This document shows, piece after piece, positions 48,773 through 61,300 of a DNA stretch of 64,000 bases. The first letter of the stretch is position 1, and every line of letters starts with the position of its first letter. The notes beneath the pieces are model-generated. The model ran no database searches, was not told the origin of the DNA, and was given only the letters and a program-made list of their open reading frames with translations. Source of the stretch: Strongylocentrotus purpuratus (lineage: Eukaryota > Echinodermata > Echinoidea > Camarodonta > Strongylocentrotidae); the NCBI RefSeq assembly GCF_000002235.5, contig NW_022145611.1:17395633-17459632 (forward strand), given 5' to 3'. The position numbers and the translations under genes are program-made.

Positions 48773-49476
48773 CTGCAGGTTAGAAATGTGTTAATTGTTT
48801 TAAAATATATGAGTTAACATGCTTCTGGCTCCAAGCAGATGTTATGAGCTTCTTTTTTCAAGTGCTTGTGATTGGTTGTAGTTTTGATACTACATGTACT
48901 GTACATGGACTTTTAGTCAGAAAAGAAGAATTCTTTGTATTCAAATTAAGTGAATCTCCCCCAGAGTAAAGTAATGTTCGTCATACACTGTATTCGCATA
49001 CCTTAAAACTTTATTACATTTTCAGTTGTGAAAGTGGTGTAATTTCACACAAGCATTCATGACATGCTAAATATAGTGGAAGGTTTCAAGCACAAGGAAA
49101 GAGCAAACCCCTTTTTCTACATGCTAAATTACAACAATCAGGGAATAATTTTCCTGGTATCGCATCGCAATTTGCTATGCATTTTTGCATGACTGCTATA
49201 CAAAATATCTTTTATGTAGCAGTTTTCTTCCATAGAAATGTACAGAATTTCATTTGAAATATTTATCCATCGCCTGAAATTGCTAATCAAAAAATTTGAA
49301 GAAAATTATTCCCTGACAATATAAAGTTTAAGAAAGGCCTTAACCATCTTGCCATAGAATTAACCCCCCCCCCACCCTTCCCTGTTCCCCTATTCTACCC
49401 AACCACACGCTCAACTAGTAAGCTTTAGACAAGTGCTGTATAGAGTCGGATACAGATATCTTTAGATGTATCTTAT

Positions 49477-49973
49477 CAGGCATGGGGCAAGGGTACAATT
49501 AAAGGTAAAGACCAGTATTGGAAACGCCCCAATTTCAAAAAATGAAATAGAAGCTCTCATTACCAATCATGTGAAAGAATATGTTTTGACTAATACATGA
49601 TGATAACAAATTTGCCGGGAAACCACCTATTAATTCATATATTCGGTAAATTTGTTTCTCTCATGGTCTGTGAGAGATATAGGGTAGTCCCATATACATC
49701 TTTCTGTGTATAGTGCTTGTAACTTTATGAAGAATGGGCCGAATTTCTTATCATTTTGATGATTCCAGAACCTTGCAGATGCTAGATGCTAGATGATCAA
49801 CCTTTTCTGATCGATTCCACAATGTTTCTTTCACAATGCAATCGCATGACCATAACTGGTCATGCGATTGCATGATCACATGATTGGTAATGAGAGCTTC
49901 TATTTCATTTTTTGAAATTGAGGCGTTTCCAATACTGGTCTTTACCTTTAATTGTACCCTAGCCCCATGCCTG
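49477..49973. mobile_element. Long-TIR MITE, about 497 bp, with a nested perfect hairpin
   Basis: CAGGCATGGGGCAAGGGTAC at the left and GTACCCTAGCCCCATGCCTG at the right are inverted; pairing continues for about 100 bp per side (TCATTACCAATCATGTGA / TCACATGATTGGTAATGA). In the right half GCAATCGCATGACC and GGTCATGCGATTGC (49838-49871) form a perfect 14-bp stem with a 6-bp loop. Confidence 0.9.
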
Positions 49974-52900
49974 TGTGACAGATTTTTTCTTGGAAGCCTA
50001 ATTTGCATAAAGTAAACAACATGTTTATGCTAAACCGCTATGATAGAGTCTCAGCTTAACTGTTATATCTCGCTTTAAAAAAACACCAAAATGAAATGAT
50101 TTTAATGTCAAATTGAAGAAGAGGAGTTGTTCTGAATCATAATCATTGCAATTGGTTGTAAAACCCTGTTTTAATGTGCAAAAACTGAAGCGCCTTTTTT
50201 TTCTGTCTGAAAAGTATTTTTCATATTTTCCGTCATTACGCCAGATCGATACTTTCATAAATGATGAGTCAAAATATATCAAAGCTCTCCTCAAAATATC
50301 TTTTTGTAATTGTTAATCCCACGGTTATCTCTGAAGAAAAAAAATCAAAGTCAATTTCATCAACGAACCCGTGTTGAAACGTTCGCGGAAGCGTAAGTGT
50401 AGTACCATCTATAGGGGTACGTGAAGGAGAGTTGTAGCCCCACGTACGGTTATACTGTCCGTGCAGTTCTGATTACGCTGGATTGGTGTGTGTATGGTCT
50501 GACATCTGAAGCATCGACGGTTTGGACTTTGTAATTTTACGAGTAAACATGCCGATGAAAGTGTAGTCGAACTTGAGTAAAACACTGACTTACATGTAGG
50601 CCTATCAATGAATTAGCATGGGTGCTGTGAAAATATGGTGGAGTTGCAGGGGATTCAAATACTTATGATAGGGCTGTGCACAACAGTGTAATGAGGTACC
50701 CGAGTACACTCCCAGGCTCACAAGTGAATACTCGAATATTTGGACGCCATGTTTTTTAATAATTTTTTTGAATTTTTTTGATTTTTTTTTAATTTTTTGA
50801 TTTTTTGATTTTTTTCTTCTTTTTTTTCTTTTTTTGTCACTACCATACCACTCCGCAGTTTCCCAGGTCCCTCGCCGAAAACGCATGCAATTTTACTTTG
50901 AGTTGCAGTTGAAGGCGCCGTTTTAATAAGAATAATAAGAGTAAACAATGCTGTTTTAAAAACCAAAGATGGCAGAATAATCCATTTTCCTCAACAAAAA
51001 AAAAAAGTGTGGCTTTATGCAATTTTTACAGGCAAGATCAAGCAATGTCATTATATATGATGCAGTAATACTGATGTTTATTTAAATGCAAATTTATTAA
51101 CACAGGAAGTAATGGAATATTATACAATTCTATAAATACAAAACAAAGATATGAAAATACAAAAGATTAACAATGCAAGGCTAGTACATGTCACATCATT
51201 CATGATAGAATATGTGATACACAAATGTACAACAATATTAATGGACAAGTCTGCTTAGGGGGTCACAAGGGCGCTATCACGATGTTGACGTAATATACAT
51301 GTAGATCAATGCCATTGTGGATCCAAACAGACGATGTTGCATTTATATATAACAATTTTTTTTAAACAATATATGTGACTGATGTGTAAGAATCATCAAA
51401 GAAAACAAACAATTTTATCTGAACTCTTCATTCATACAAAAGCTTTAGAAGATAAAGGAAAACAATATTTTGATTTTTGTTTTGGATCGGTAGAGTTCAA
51501 CATTTACCAGGCTAAATACGGTCTAGTTATGATCTCTGGTAAATCTTTTAAAAAATAAGATCCTTATAACATGTATACTAGGAGTAGGAGTGGATGTATA
51601 GGATTTTTTGAAAATGTTCAATGAGGGCTACTTGCACTTTGCAGAGCTGCCAATCAGTACGATTTTATAGCCCATTCTCTTCTGTAAAGTATCCTACAAG
51701 CATCTCACATCAGCAATTTGGGGATGTTCATTGGTTCATAGAACACATCAGTCATGACAAAATCATGCATATTTTACCAATGATCCATAAAAAATGTTCT
51801 TCCTGCATGTAGGAACTTATGCAAATTGACAAAAATCCCCCCCCCCCCCAAAAAAAAAAATGACGGTTAGAGGTGAGAAATTTCTTATCAATCAAAAATG
51901 GGATTTTTATTCTGAAAAGAGGATTTTTGGGGGAAAGGAATAGGATTTTTGTTCAGTTTGGGCTGGCTCCTCTGTAAGAGGTATTGATCCGCATAGCAGT
52001 CCTGTGTTTTTTCTTTTTTAATACAATTTTGTTCAGTAAAATACAACTTTTGGGATGAAAGAATACAATTTTTGAATTCCAAAGGTTGGCATGTTTGCTA
52101 ATTGTTATCTTGAACCTGGCTTTGGGGTAAGATCTGCAAAATGTGTCTCTAGTGCAATTCCAAAACAAAGATTACCAGGCAGGATTTAAAAAAAAAAATT
52201 TGCTGCCATGATACAGGAACAAGCCTTATCAGTGATCATAATGATGCTAGGTCTAGAATTTCTGATTTTTTCCCTTACTAATTCAGTTAAATCTGACCCT
52301 AGGTCTAAAATTACATTGAAAAATGTAAGTAAAGGGAAACTAAGACCTCAGACTAACTAACTTTGTTAAACCTGATTTTGGACAAAAGCCAAGATCCAAT
52401 GTCAAGTCGAGTAGAATACGGACGTCTGTGCTCTAGATGAATTTGATTTAGATGAATTTGATTTAGGAATCGTAGGGTGTTTGTTTCTGACAATGACCGT
52501 TGTCAAGTGTGTGTACATTATTCTATCTATTTTTGTGAATTATTGACATTATCCTTTCTTGCCAAATCAAGAAGGAAGCAGAAATGGTAGAGAAAGATGC
52601 ATGTAGGTGAAAAATTTAGATATACTGTGCTTCCCCCCAAAAAACTATACACTTTTGAAATGGCTGCCGAATAAAAAATATATAATTCCTGTTTTCAACA
52701 AAACTGTATTTGAATATCAATTTACATAATCCCCATCTGGTTATTAAGTTAATCAATGAGATGTTCAACTAATCTTACAATAACTGAAATGTGGGTGAAG
52801 GTTTTTATTCAAAGGCTCAGAAATTAAAAATAACAGTTTGTAACATGGAAATTACAATATGTACCCCATCACCCCCAACCTGATGAACACACCACTGAGT

Positions 52901-53335
52901 CTACCCGGGAAAGTTACAATGCTACAATAAAAAATGCAATTCCTGTTCACTCATGCATACAAGTTTGGTTTAATAAACCATGAAATTCACTCAGCAAATC
53001 ATGAATGTATCATATCACCCTCAATTTTGTAAGCTCCAAAGAAATTTACCTCTCACAAATTAGAAGGCTAATTCCTGCGCAACCTAATTTTCATACAATT
53101 TACAAACAGAACTTTGTTATTCCTGGCTTATTTTTCTGATTGAGGTATCATATGGAGGGGCAGAAAATGAACTGTCTGGAAATGTGATGTTCTCTTTGAA
53201 ATTCAGAAACCGCCCGCCAAATGACTTTTTGGTACCCTCTCTTCAAATTGTTTTAATCACTCATGCATGAAATATGCATCATATGAGTTGCATCAAATGA
53301 AAGAGGAGGATATAAGCTTTACAAATATATGTCAT

Positions 53336-53374
53336 TTATTAATTATAATTAATTATAATTAATTATAATTAATA
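53336..53374. repeat. Self-complementary (AATTATAATT)n tandem repeat
   Basis: About 3.5 units of a 10-bp palindromic unit; only A and T. It can extrude as a cruciform. Confidence 0.85.
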
Positions 53375-53403
53375 TAGACAATTCTCGGTTTCGTTTATTC
53401 TGG

Positions 53404-53482
53404 GATGCACTGTATAGCAAACAATGCCTAAGCGGTACCCGTTGGTCCCCCATGGTCCCCTTTTCCTTCGTGACTTTAAGCA
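53404..53482. mobile_element. MITE family C, fragment
   Basis: TATAGCAAACAATGCCTAAG and TTGGTCCCCCATGGTCC match the reverse orientation of the family C elements; only one end is kept. Confidence 0.7.
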
Positions 53483-54721
53483 GGGGGAAAACATAACTGA
53501 GGTAACTTTTGACCCCTTTGACCCCAAATCAAGTCATGCCACCTCCAAGGGGGTTTAAATACATGTACATGTATGATCAGTTCATTGTGGGCTTTCGGGC
53601 ATGTAACATGAACATTTATATTTAATCATAAGTACATGTACATTTTTGTGTACACTGTAGTCTGTACTTTCTCTTTCCACTCTGCACGGTATATACAGTA
53701 CAGTAGCATCTGATACTGACTTTACTTTGTACTTTCATATGATTACCTCTTAAATAAGAAAGATTTTTTAAACGATAAAGTCGCTTTATTATTTGATAAA
53801 CACATATGGAGATGGTCTAATTTAAGAAAGGGGCAGGGCTTTGCATATATTTAAATGTTCTTATATTTTTTTTTAAAGTGTATTATATTTGCTTAAAGTT
53901 TATACATATTTTGAGCGAACCCATACACCACTGACACACGTCATTCAATTTATCAATTCAAATGATTTTGATTATACTGAGGCATATGTTTAGGCCAGGT
54001 ATTGTCATTATTTACTCATTTTATATACATTGTATGATTAACACAAATGCCTTGAAAAACTACTACCTTTAATGAATTTAATTAGAGAAGAAAAAAAAGA
54101 TCAAAGATCATGGTTACATTAAACAATTTTTGTTTGGTATACATGTACATGTTAGTACATGTAGTAGTACCAGCATTCTTAATTTCTGAATGAAAATGGA
54201 AGTTCCAGTGAGAAGAAGTGAGAATATTAAGTGTCATGTAATATCAGCAAGCCTTACACAGTGCAAACAGTTTGAGGACATGTTCGTGCAAGTGCCTGGG
54301 AGTATAGAGTCCAATTTGATGATCTATGATTGATAAATAAGGATCACTTGATTGTACTTTGGATTAAGAATAATGGGATTTATTTCTGTAATATCTTTGT
54401 AACCTTTACAGACTTGTATACCCTGTCTCTGTTTTTAGTTACATTATTGCGTATATTTTGTCGGTAACGTGTGATACCTTCCTCAACTTTCCAATATTAT
54501 TCACATGATTGCATGTATGTTTGTCAGTTCCGATGGAGGAACAAACATTCAATCACTACACAGAATCATCAGCCTTGAAATTGGCACCAGGCCAATGCAT
54601 GTAGTTAGACTATACCCAGTCATTACGTCAGACGGTCAGGTTCAGACAGGCACAGAGAGAGAGAAAGAGAGAGACTCCTCTGAAATATTGAACTTTGTTA
54701 TTTCCAATGTGGGCATGTGTG

Positions 54722-54729
54722 TATAAAAG
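54722..54729 (+). promoter_or_regulatory. TATA box of the ankyrin-repeat gene
   Basis: TATAAAAG lies about 240 bp upstream of the first in-frame ATG (54965) of the plus-strand gene, with a GC-richer segment (AGCGGGTGGG) right after it. A start site about 30 bp downstream would give a 5' UTR of some 210 nt. Inferred, not measured. Confidence 0.45.
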
Positions 54730-54964
54730 CGGGTGGGTTGTTGGACTCTAAACATAAGCTGTTAGCGGCGTAGATGCACTGCAGCAGACTTTGAGCTCGT
54801 CTCTGTGGCTGCTCACAGCTTTCAATTCGCAGAAGGAAAAATTCTTGCTTTGGGGGTATTTCTCTGTCTCTTTTCTGGAAGGAACGGAGAAGGGATTCAG
54901 TGATTGTATTCGTGGATTGTTTCTGTCAATGCCCAGTGAGATTAGTTTCCACATTTGATACGCC

Positions 54965-55278
54965 ATGACTCGCGGTATGTGGTTACGCCGCTCTACAAGC
55001 AGAGCCAGGGTACCGGTATGTGATGATGATGTACATTTATTTAGTCTAATATGATAATAAATGTTTTTGTGGTTTTAATTGACCATTTTTGTTGTGGGTA
55101 CCTTTGGTCTAGATATCACTTTGAAAAATTACATACATGTATACCACATTACAACTATTTTTTTTTTTACCAGTGTACAATTTTGTTATTTACTTTAATC
55201 TTCCAATATGTTATTATTATTTTTTTGGTTAAATTAGAATAGCAGGAAACACAGTATGCCCCAATAATTCAGCACAAA

Positions 55279-55309
<31 letters not shown>

Positions 55310-58300
55310 AAGGATTCATACATGTCTGTGTATGTCGGGTCCTTTTTGTTTTTATGCCTGGATTTGCAGTTTCATGTTCATAAATTAAGGTGGGAGGGTA
55401 CCTTTGTGTTTTTTCTCACTTTTTTCTTCTTCACGAGTTGTGACGTGGATTTTCAAATACTTTTTTTTTGTGATTGAATCTTTAATGGTCTGCACAAAGC
55501 CCATAGGAATGTATAGTTACAATCAAATATGTTACACTAAAATTGAGCAAGTGTTTTTAGAGATACTGTATATCTAATGCATTTGTAAATGTAAACGGAA
55601 TGTGCACGTGAACAGAGTTTTCAGGGGCATACAATATTTACATTGCAGTACTTCCGTCAGTACGATGCATACCCCGTATGTGCTTTGTGAAAAATCATTC
55701 AAGTGTATGGATACGATGCAATTTTAGGTGTGATTGTTTGTGTTTGCTCGATCATCACAATTGAAAAGAAAAGAAAGGAAAATTATATCCCCTTTGTTAC
55801 TTACACATGTACATCCATTGCATGTTTGATGCTAGGTTTATAAAAATAGAATTAAAGGTTTCCGCTGTTAGATTTATTTAAAAAAAAGGAATTTTCTAGG
55901 TGCACGTATGTATACATGTTATGTACGTAAACATTGTACATTGCTCATGTTTAAGACCACGTACGATCATTTACACTATACAGGTACTTATATGCAAGGG
56001 TACTTATCTTTTTATCAAATTAATGATTGCATTATATCTAAGGGTATGCAAAGTCTGTTTAACCGTGATATACTGGGTAAACATATTCTAGACATTGATA
56101 CATGCTCAGTTTACTATTTGGACATTGCAAAATTTATACATGTTTACCTTTGCCATAAAAGTTCATGTTATAATCCGTCTAGTACAACTACATGTACATA
56201 TATATTCACTATGATTATTTATTTGTGCTGAAGTTTTTTTCAGTAACGATGATCTTAGGCTTGTGTAACTGCTGTTTTACGATTCGTTAATTTATCCTTG
56301 AAATTGTTACAATTGTTGTAATAATAAACGATGATGATACATTATGATTATTAATATTTGTATTATTATTACATGTATTATTATCATTATTATTGTTACA
56401 GATTATTTAATTTAATTACTCATTATTCCTAAGTTTCATTTGAGGTGTTCACACTTGTACAAGCATTGCTTTTTAGTGGACCCCTCTGTTTCCAACATGT
56501 ATTTCTTAAATTTGTTTTAAATGCTTATAATTGATTTGTAATGTTTTGTTGGAAACATGAATAAATTTGAAATCTTGAAAATCTTGAATCATTATTATTA
56601 TTATTATAGTTGCTTGTGTTGTTCGTACATGTACGTGTAATCTGCAAATTCTGAAAGACGTTTTATGATCCATAATTTATGTCATCATTGATTAGAAAGT
56701 AGAAACCACATCAATATTCACAGCTGATCATAAATGTATTTATAGAAGATATGAGATGTTGGACAATAACATGATTTTTAAATGTCAGGTTTTGGTTTCG
56801 CTTAAAGCTGAGAGTGGGTATTGTACATGTACAAAGTAAACTCTTTTATTATCATGCGTGTACATGTACCTGTATAAAAATAGAGCTGCAAACTTACACT
56901 TCAAAGAAAAATCAATCTAGTAAAAATATCTTTCTTTTTGCAGAAGAGGAGGAAGATGGCTGACGACCAAGAAGCAAGTACTAGCAGTGCTGCTCCTCCA
57001 AAGGTATTTTCTTTTTAATATATAGATCTTCAATCTTTTGCTTTTTAAAAAAAAATAAACAAGTTCATGTATAAATTGTTTGAGCCATGATATTTTGTAT
57101 CCATACCTATGGGAAATTTGACAAGGTCATGAAACAGATGGTGTACATTTGTATAGAGAGGACAACACTTTCATGTAGGAAACAAGAGATGCATACATGC
57201 CAACTGCTCAGATTAAAGAGGAACATTCCTCTTTTTGGGAGAAGATAATTATCATTTTAATGCAGGTGTTCCTCTTCCTGTACAAATTTGTCTGTAGTAT
57301 TGAATAGGAGAGTTAGGATTGTTCCTCTTTTTTTTGAAAAAAGCATAATTTGTACAGATTTCTGATTTTCAAATGTTGGCATGTATGGAGATGCCATGAG
57401 GAATCTATGAGACCGAGCTTGCTGTAATTAACACCTTTTTGTCTCTTGTCATCAGCATCAAAGTCAGAATGATTTTGATGTCATATTTAGTTAATTAAAT
57501 TACCCATCAATCAATAACAGAAAAGATGACAAGTTTGGGACTTAGGCCCATGTGCTGCAATAGCTTTCAGTAGACTCTATATTTTTGTCCAATTTCACAT
57601 CGTGAACTTTTCCTGATGTTTATATTGATATTGGTTAAAAGAGCAATAGTCACAAAATGTTGAATTGATTTGCCATATAAAAAAGTGTATTTATATGCCA
57701 CAGTATGATAAAGAGAGTTTGACACATTTGAAGAAGAAAAATGTGTCTACATCTTTTTTTCATTTCAAATTGAACTCGATTCTAACCCAGAAGAAAAGTC
57801 CATGTAATGAATAGACCTTAGTGCCTCCAACTCTATTTTCGACCAAAAAAACAAAAGAAAAGAAAAGAAAAAAGAGGTATAAAAGCAGTGTTTGAGAGAA
57901 GAGGAGAGAAGATAAGGGGCTAATTAGAGAGACCTTGTCTTCTTAACCCATCATGTAGTGAGTGGCTGATGTTCATCTGATTTGGTATGCACTTTAATTA
58001 GTCTGCATGGAGCACTTAGAACACTCATGTCTACTAGCAGGACAGAAGGGTTCCATGCATGATCATGTTTGCACAATGTCATCATGCCAGGGTCGACTAT
58101 CATTAAAATTAAGACTTCATGGAGCTCAAAATGATGATGATCATGTTGGATTTATAATGCTAATAAATAAATTATGTCCTGTATACAATTTGCATCAAAG
58201 TAAAGAAATTTGGATTCAGTTCTACATGAGCTATTTATGTTATTCACTTAAGGTCTGTTTCTACAAAGACTTTGAGTCCGAAGTTTTGTATGTTTCTACC

Positions 58301-61300
58301 TGTAGTGTATATTTGTTCACAAAGCTAAATATTGCACTTTGTGCTATTGGTGAATGTGGACATTGACTTTTTTAAAACAGATTTATTATAAAAGAAGATA
58401 AATCAGAAGTAGAATATTGAAGGATCAGTTTCAATCTATTCAAATACATTAATTATGGCTGCACTTCTCAGAGTTGCTTGTTTTTATTGGGCCATTTTCA
58501 ATTACATGTACACTATTATCAAAGGTCAAATTCAAAGACTTAAAGCCCCACTGCACTACTTATATAGCAAACAATGCCTAATCGGTGCCTGTTGGTCCCC
58601 CATGATCCTCTTTTTCTTATGTTAATCGAGAGCTGATTTGATGAGATAACCACCTGTCAGTTACCATGCAGGGAGAGCTACATGTAATCCCCCCTGGCCA
58701 AACTAATACAGACGGGCTTCAAGACATGTGCAGTGTGCATGTAACTTTTTGAGTATCCTTACATTTCTCACATCTTTTTCTCAATTCTTCTTTTGTGATC
58801 ACCAGAAGCGCTCCTCCCCGGCCAAGTCCGATAGTCCGCAGCGCAGCAGCCCCAATGTGAAGCGTAAGCGCACGCAAGCGGACCGCTACCAGTCCGATGT
58901 GGTGGAGGCCTTCTCCAAGCCCATCAAGACGAGGACCCCTGCATCGGCCAAGAAGGAGGTCTACTTTGGAAAGGGCGCCTATCTGGCTGTCAGAAGTGAA
59001 GGTATGTATGTCAACAGTCAGAGAACAAGTTTTTACCTTTCAGGAATCGTTACAAAGGCATTTCAATTACATTAATATGCATACATGTAAAAAGTATTTT
59101 GCTTGACAGGATAGCTGAAGTTTGATGTAGAACAAATGGTGAAGGAATTAAAAGAATGGGGGTAGAATCTGATGAAATAAAGAAAACATGTTTTTTATGC
59201 CTCCGCTCACAGAAGGTGGAGCGAGAGTCATTATGTATCGGGTTGTCCCGTCTGTCCATACATCTGTCCCACCTTCTCGTTATCTCAAGAACATTTGAGG
59301 TATAAACTTCAAACTTGGTGATAGTATACATCACCATAGGAAGATGATCTGAGTAGATTTTGGAGTTAGTAGGTCAAAGGTCATAGATTTCTCTTTCTGA
59401 AATTATAGGTTTGTAGCCTTGTTATTGCGATATGTCAGGAACTACTTGAGATATGAACTTTAAACTTTGGGCAAGTATGTATCACCATAAGAAGACAGTC
59501 TGAGTATATTTTGGGGTTAGTAGGTCAAAGGTCAGAGGTCGTAAAGATTGATTTCCATGAAATTTCAGGATTACAGCCCTATTATTGCGATATCTCAAGA
59601 AATTTTCAAGCCATTAACTTCAAACTTAGTATTGCAAGCATGACCATAGTGAGATGATATGATTAGATTTTGGGATAAGAAGGTCGAGGGTCATGCCTCC
59701 ATTGTTTCCTAAAATCATGCAGTAATATAATGGTCATGTACTAAAGAAATGAACAAATTTAGAAAATGTTAAACTACATTATAAATGCCCTTAATATGAC
59801 ATCTCCATGTCCACACACAGGTGGTTACTTCTTGTGCCAATCCTTGAAGATTGTCTACGATGTCAGCCGCAAGCTGGCCATCCAATGGCTTGAGGAGACC
59901 AAGCCGGGCATCTACAAGATGTCCTTCCTTGACTTTGTGGACCGAGACAGCGTCCTGACCCAGGTCCAGCTCAGGCCGGCCGGAGAGAAGGGACTCAAGA
60001 AGCTGCCAGACGCTGAGATCACCAGGATCGATGAGATCGTCAATATCTCGGTCAAGAAAGAAAAAGGACAACTCACTGAAGCCGACGGTAGGTCATCTTT
60101 TGATTTTTTTTCTCCTAGTTTTTACTAGATATTATTATAGATTAGATATGTTGCTGATTATTTTCTCTATAAACTCCTTGTGGTAGGCATTTTTGCTTGC
60201 ATATGATTATATGAATAAAAACTGCTACATTTAAATGTAGGATTACTAGTGATTCTTTTATAATTTTTGTAAATATTTTCTAATGTCCCTTTATTGATCA
60301 AATTTAACAACAAATGAGACATGATAGCCCAGATATGCTAACACTAATATGAAACCATTGCACCCTTTCAGGTCGTGCCTCTCTAGATGAACTCTCGGAG
60401 CAGATTGCTAACTCTAAAGGGAGGAAGAAAAAAGATGTGACCACCACCCCAACCAGACCCAAACAGACCCCCAACCGCAGGAGGAAGGTTCCAACCAAGA
60501 CAAGAACAATTGCTTCCAAGATTCTCAAGAGTGCCAGGGATAGATCTTCTGGGAGGAAGAAGGCTGCTACAAAAGGTAACGTTTTCTTTATGGATGATTA
60601 TGGAGGGGTTGTGGTATAGTGGTTTGTGCACTTGACTCTCAGTCCAAGAGTCGTGGGTTTGAACACCAGCCCGACACTAACGTCTTTTGGCGAGGCTTTA
60701 ATCCTGAATTGCCACTTTCCACCCAGGTGTAAATGGATATCTGGCAGTCGCTGGGTTAATAATAATTGCCCAGCTCTCAGGAAGAACAACATTGATGTAA
60801 AAAAAAAATTATCATTAATATCATACTCTTGATGCTTTACAATGTTACATAGATACATACAATATTTGATGATTGACAAAAATGTATTGTGTAATACCCC
60901 AGTCACATCAAAATTTACATTCCCCCAAATGGCCATGAAAATTTTGATGCAGAGTCAGTTTGGCAGTATGACTGAGGTATTATAGCTACAGAGTTTGCAT
61001 TAATGATTTACAAGTGTTTGTTGATTGGATTAACTTGCTCTGTTCACATTGATGTATATTTCATATGCATTGTAATTTGTAGTTTTATTTGCATTTCTTT
61101 TTGTTTTGTTTGATATGTAATTATGTATCATTGTATTTTGTTTGTTTTAGCACATAGAGAATTTGGTGGTAACTGCTTTATAAGCATCGTTTTTATCATG
61201 GTTATTATTCAAATTTTTAAAAACTTTCAAATGTTTGTGATTTTGTTAATGATTTCTCTTTTAAACTATTCATCCTCCAGCAGCAAAGAAAAAAGCCGTC

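Larger units (their letters stand above)
48773..54720. other. Gene-poor intergenic stretch
   Basis: No coding sequence supported. Contents: the inverted-repeat element at 49477-49973, a CpG-richer patch at about 50345-50580 that looks promoter-like (ACGTACGG, GCATCGACGG) but has no identified exon, homopolymer runs, a short palindromic tandem repeat at 53336, and a fragment of MITE family C at 53404. Confidence 0.45.

Noticed and set aside
50025-50294. 89-codon minus-strand frame
   Set aside because: AT-rich, no similarity I can name and no convincing donor; not enough to call an exon.
50605-51022. Lys-rich minus-strand frames
   Set aside because: They arise from long T/TTTTTC runs on the plus strand; no family similarity.
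55908-56231. 107-codon plus-strand frame
   Set aside because: AT-rich intronic sequence without acceptor and donor or recognisable motif; falls between the first two exons of the ankyrin-repeat gene.
59769-60071. 100-codon minus-strand frame
   Set aside because: Antisense shadow of the 59821-60087 exon of the ankyrin-repeat gene.
60637-60680. A functional tRNA gene at the box A/box B pair
   Set aside because: The boxes belong to a SINE with a non-tRNA body and tail; the cloverleaf is not preserved.
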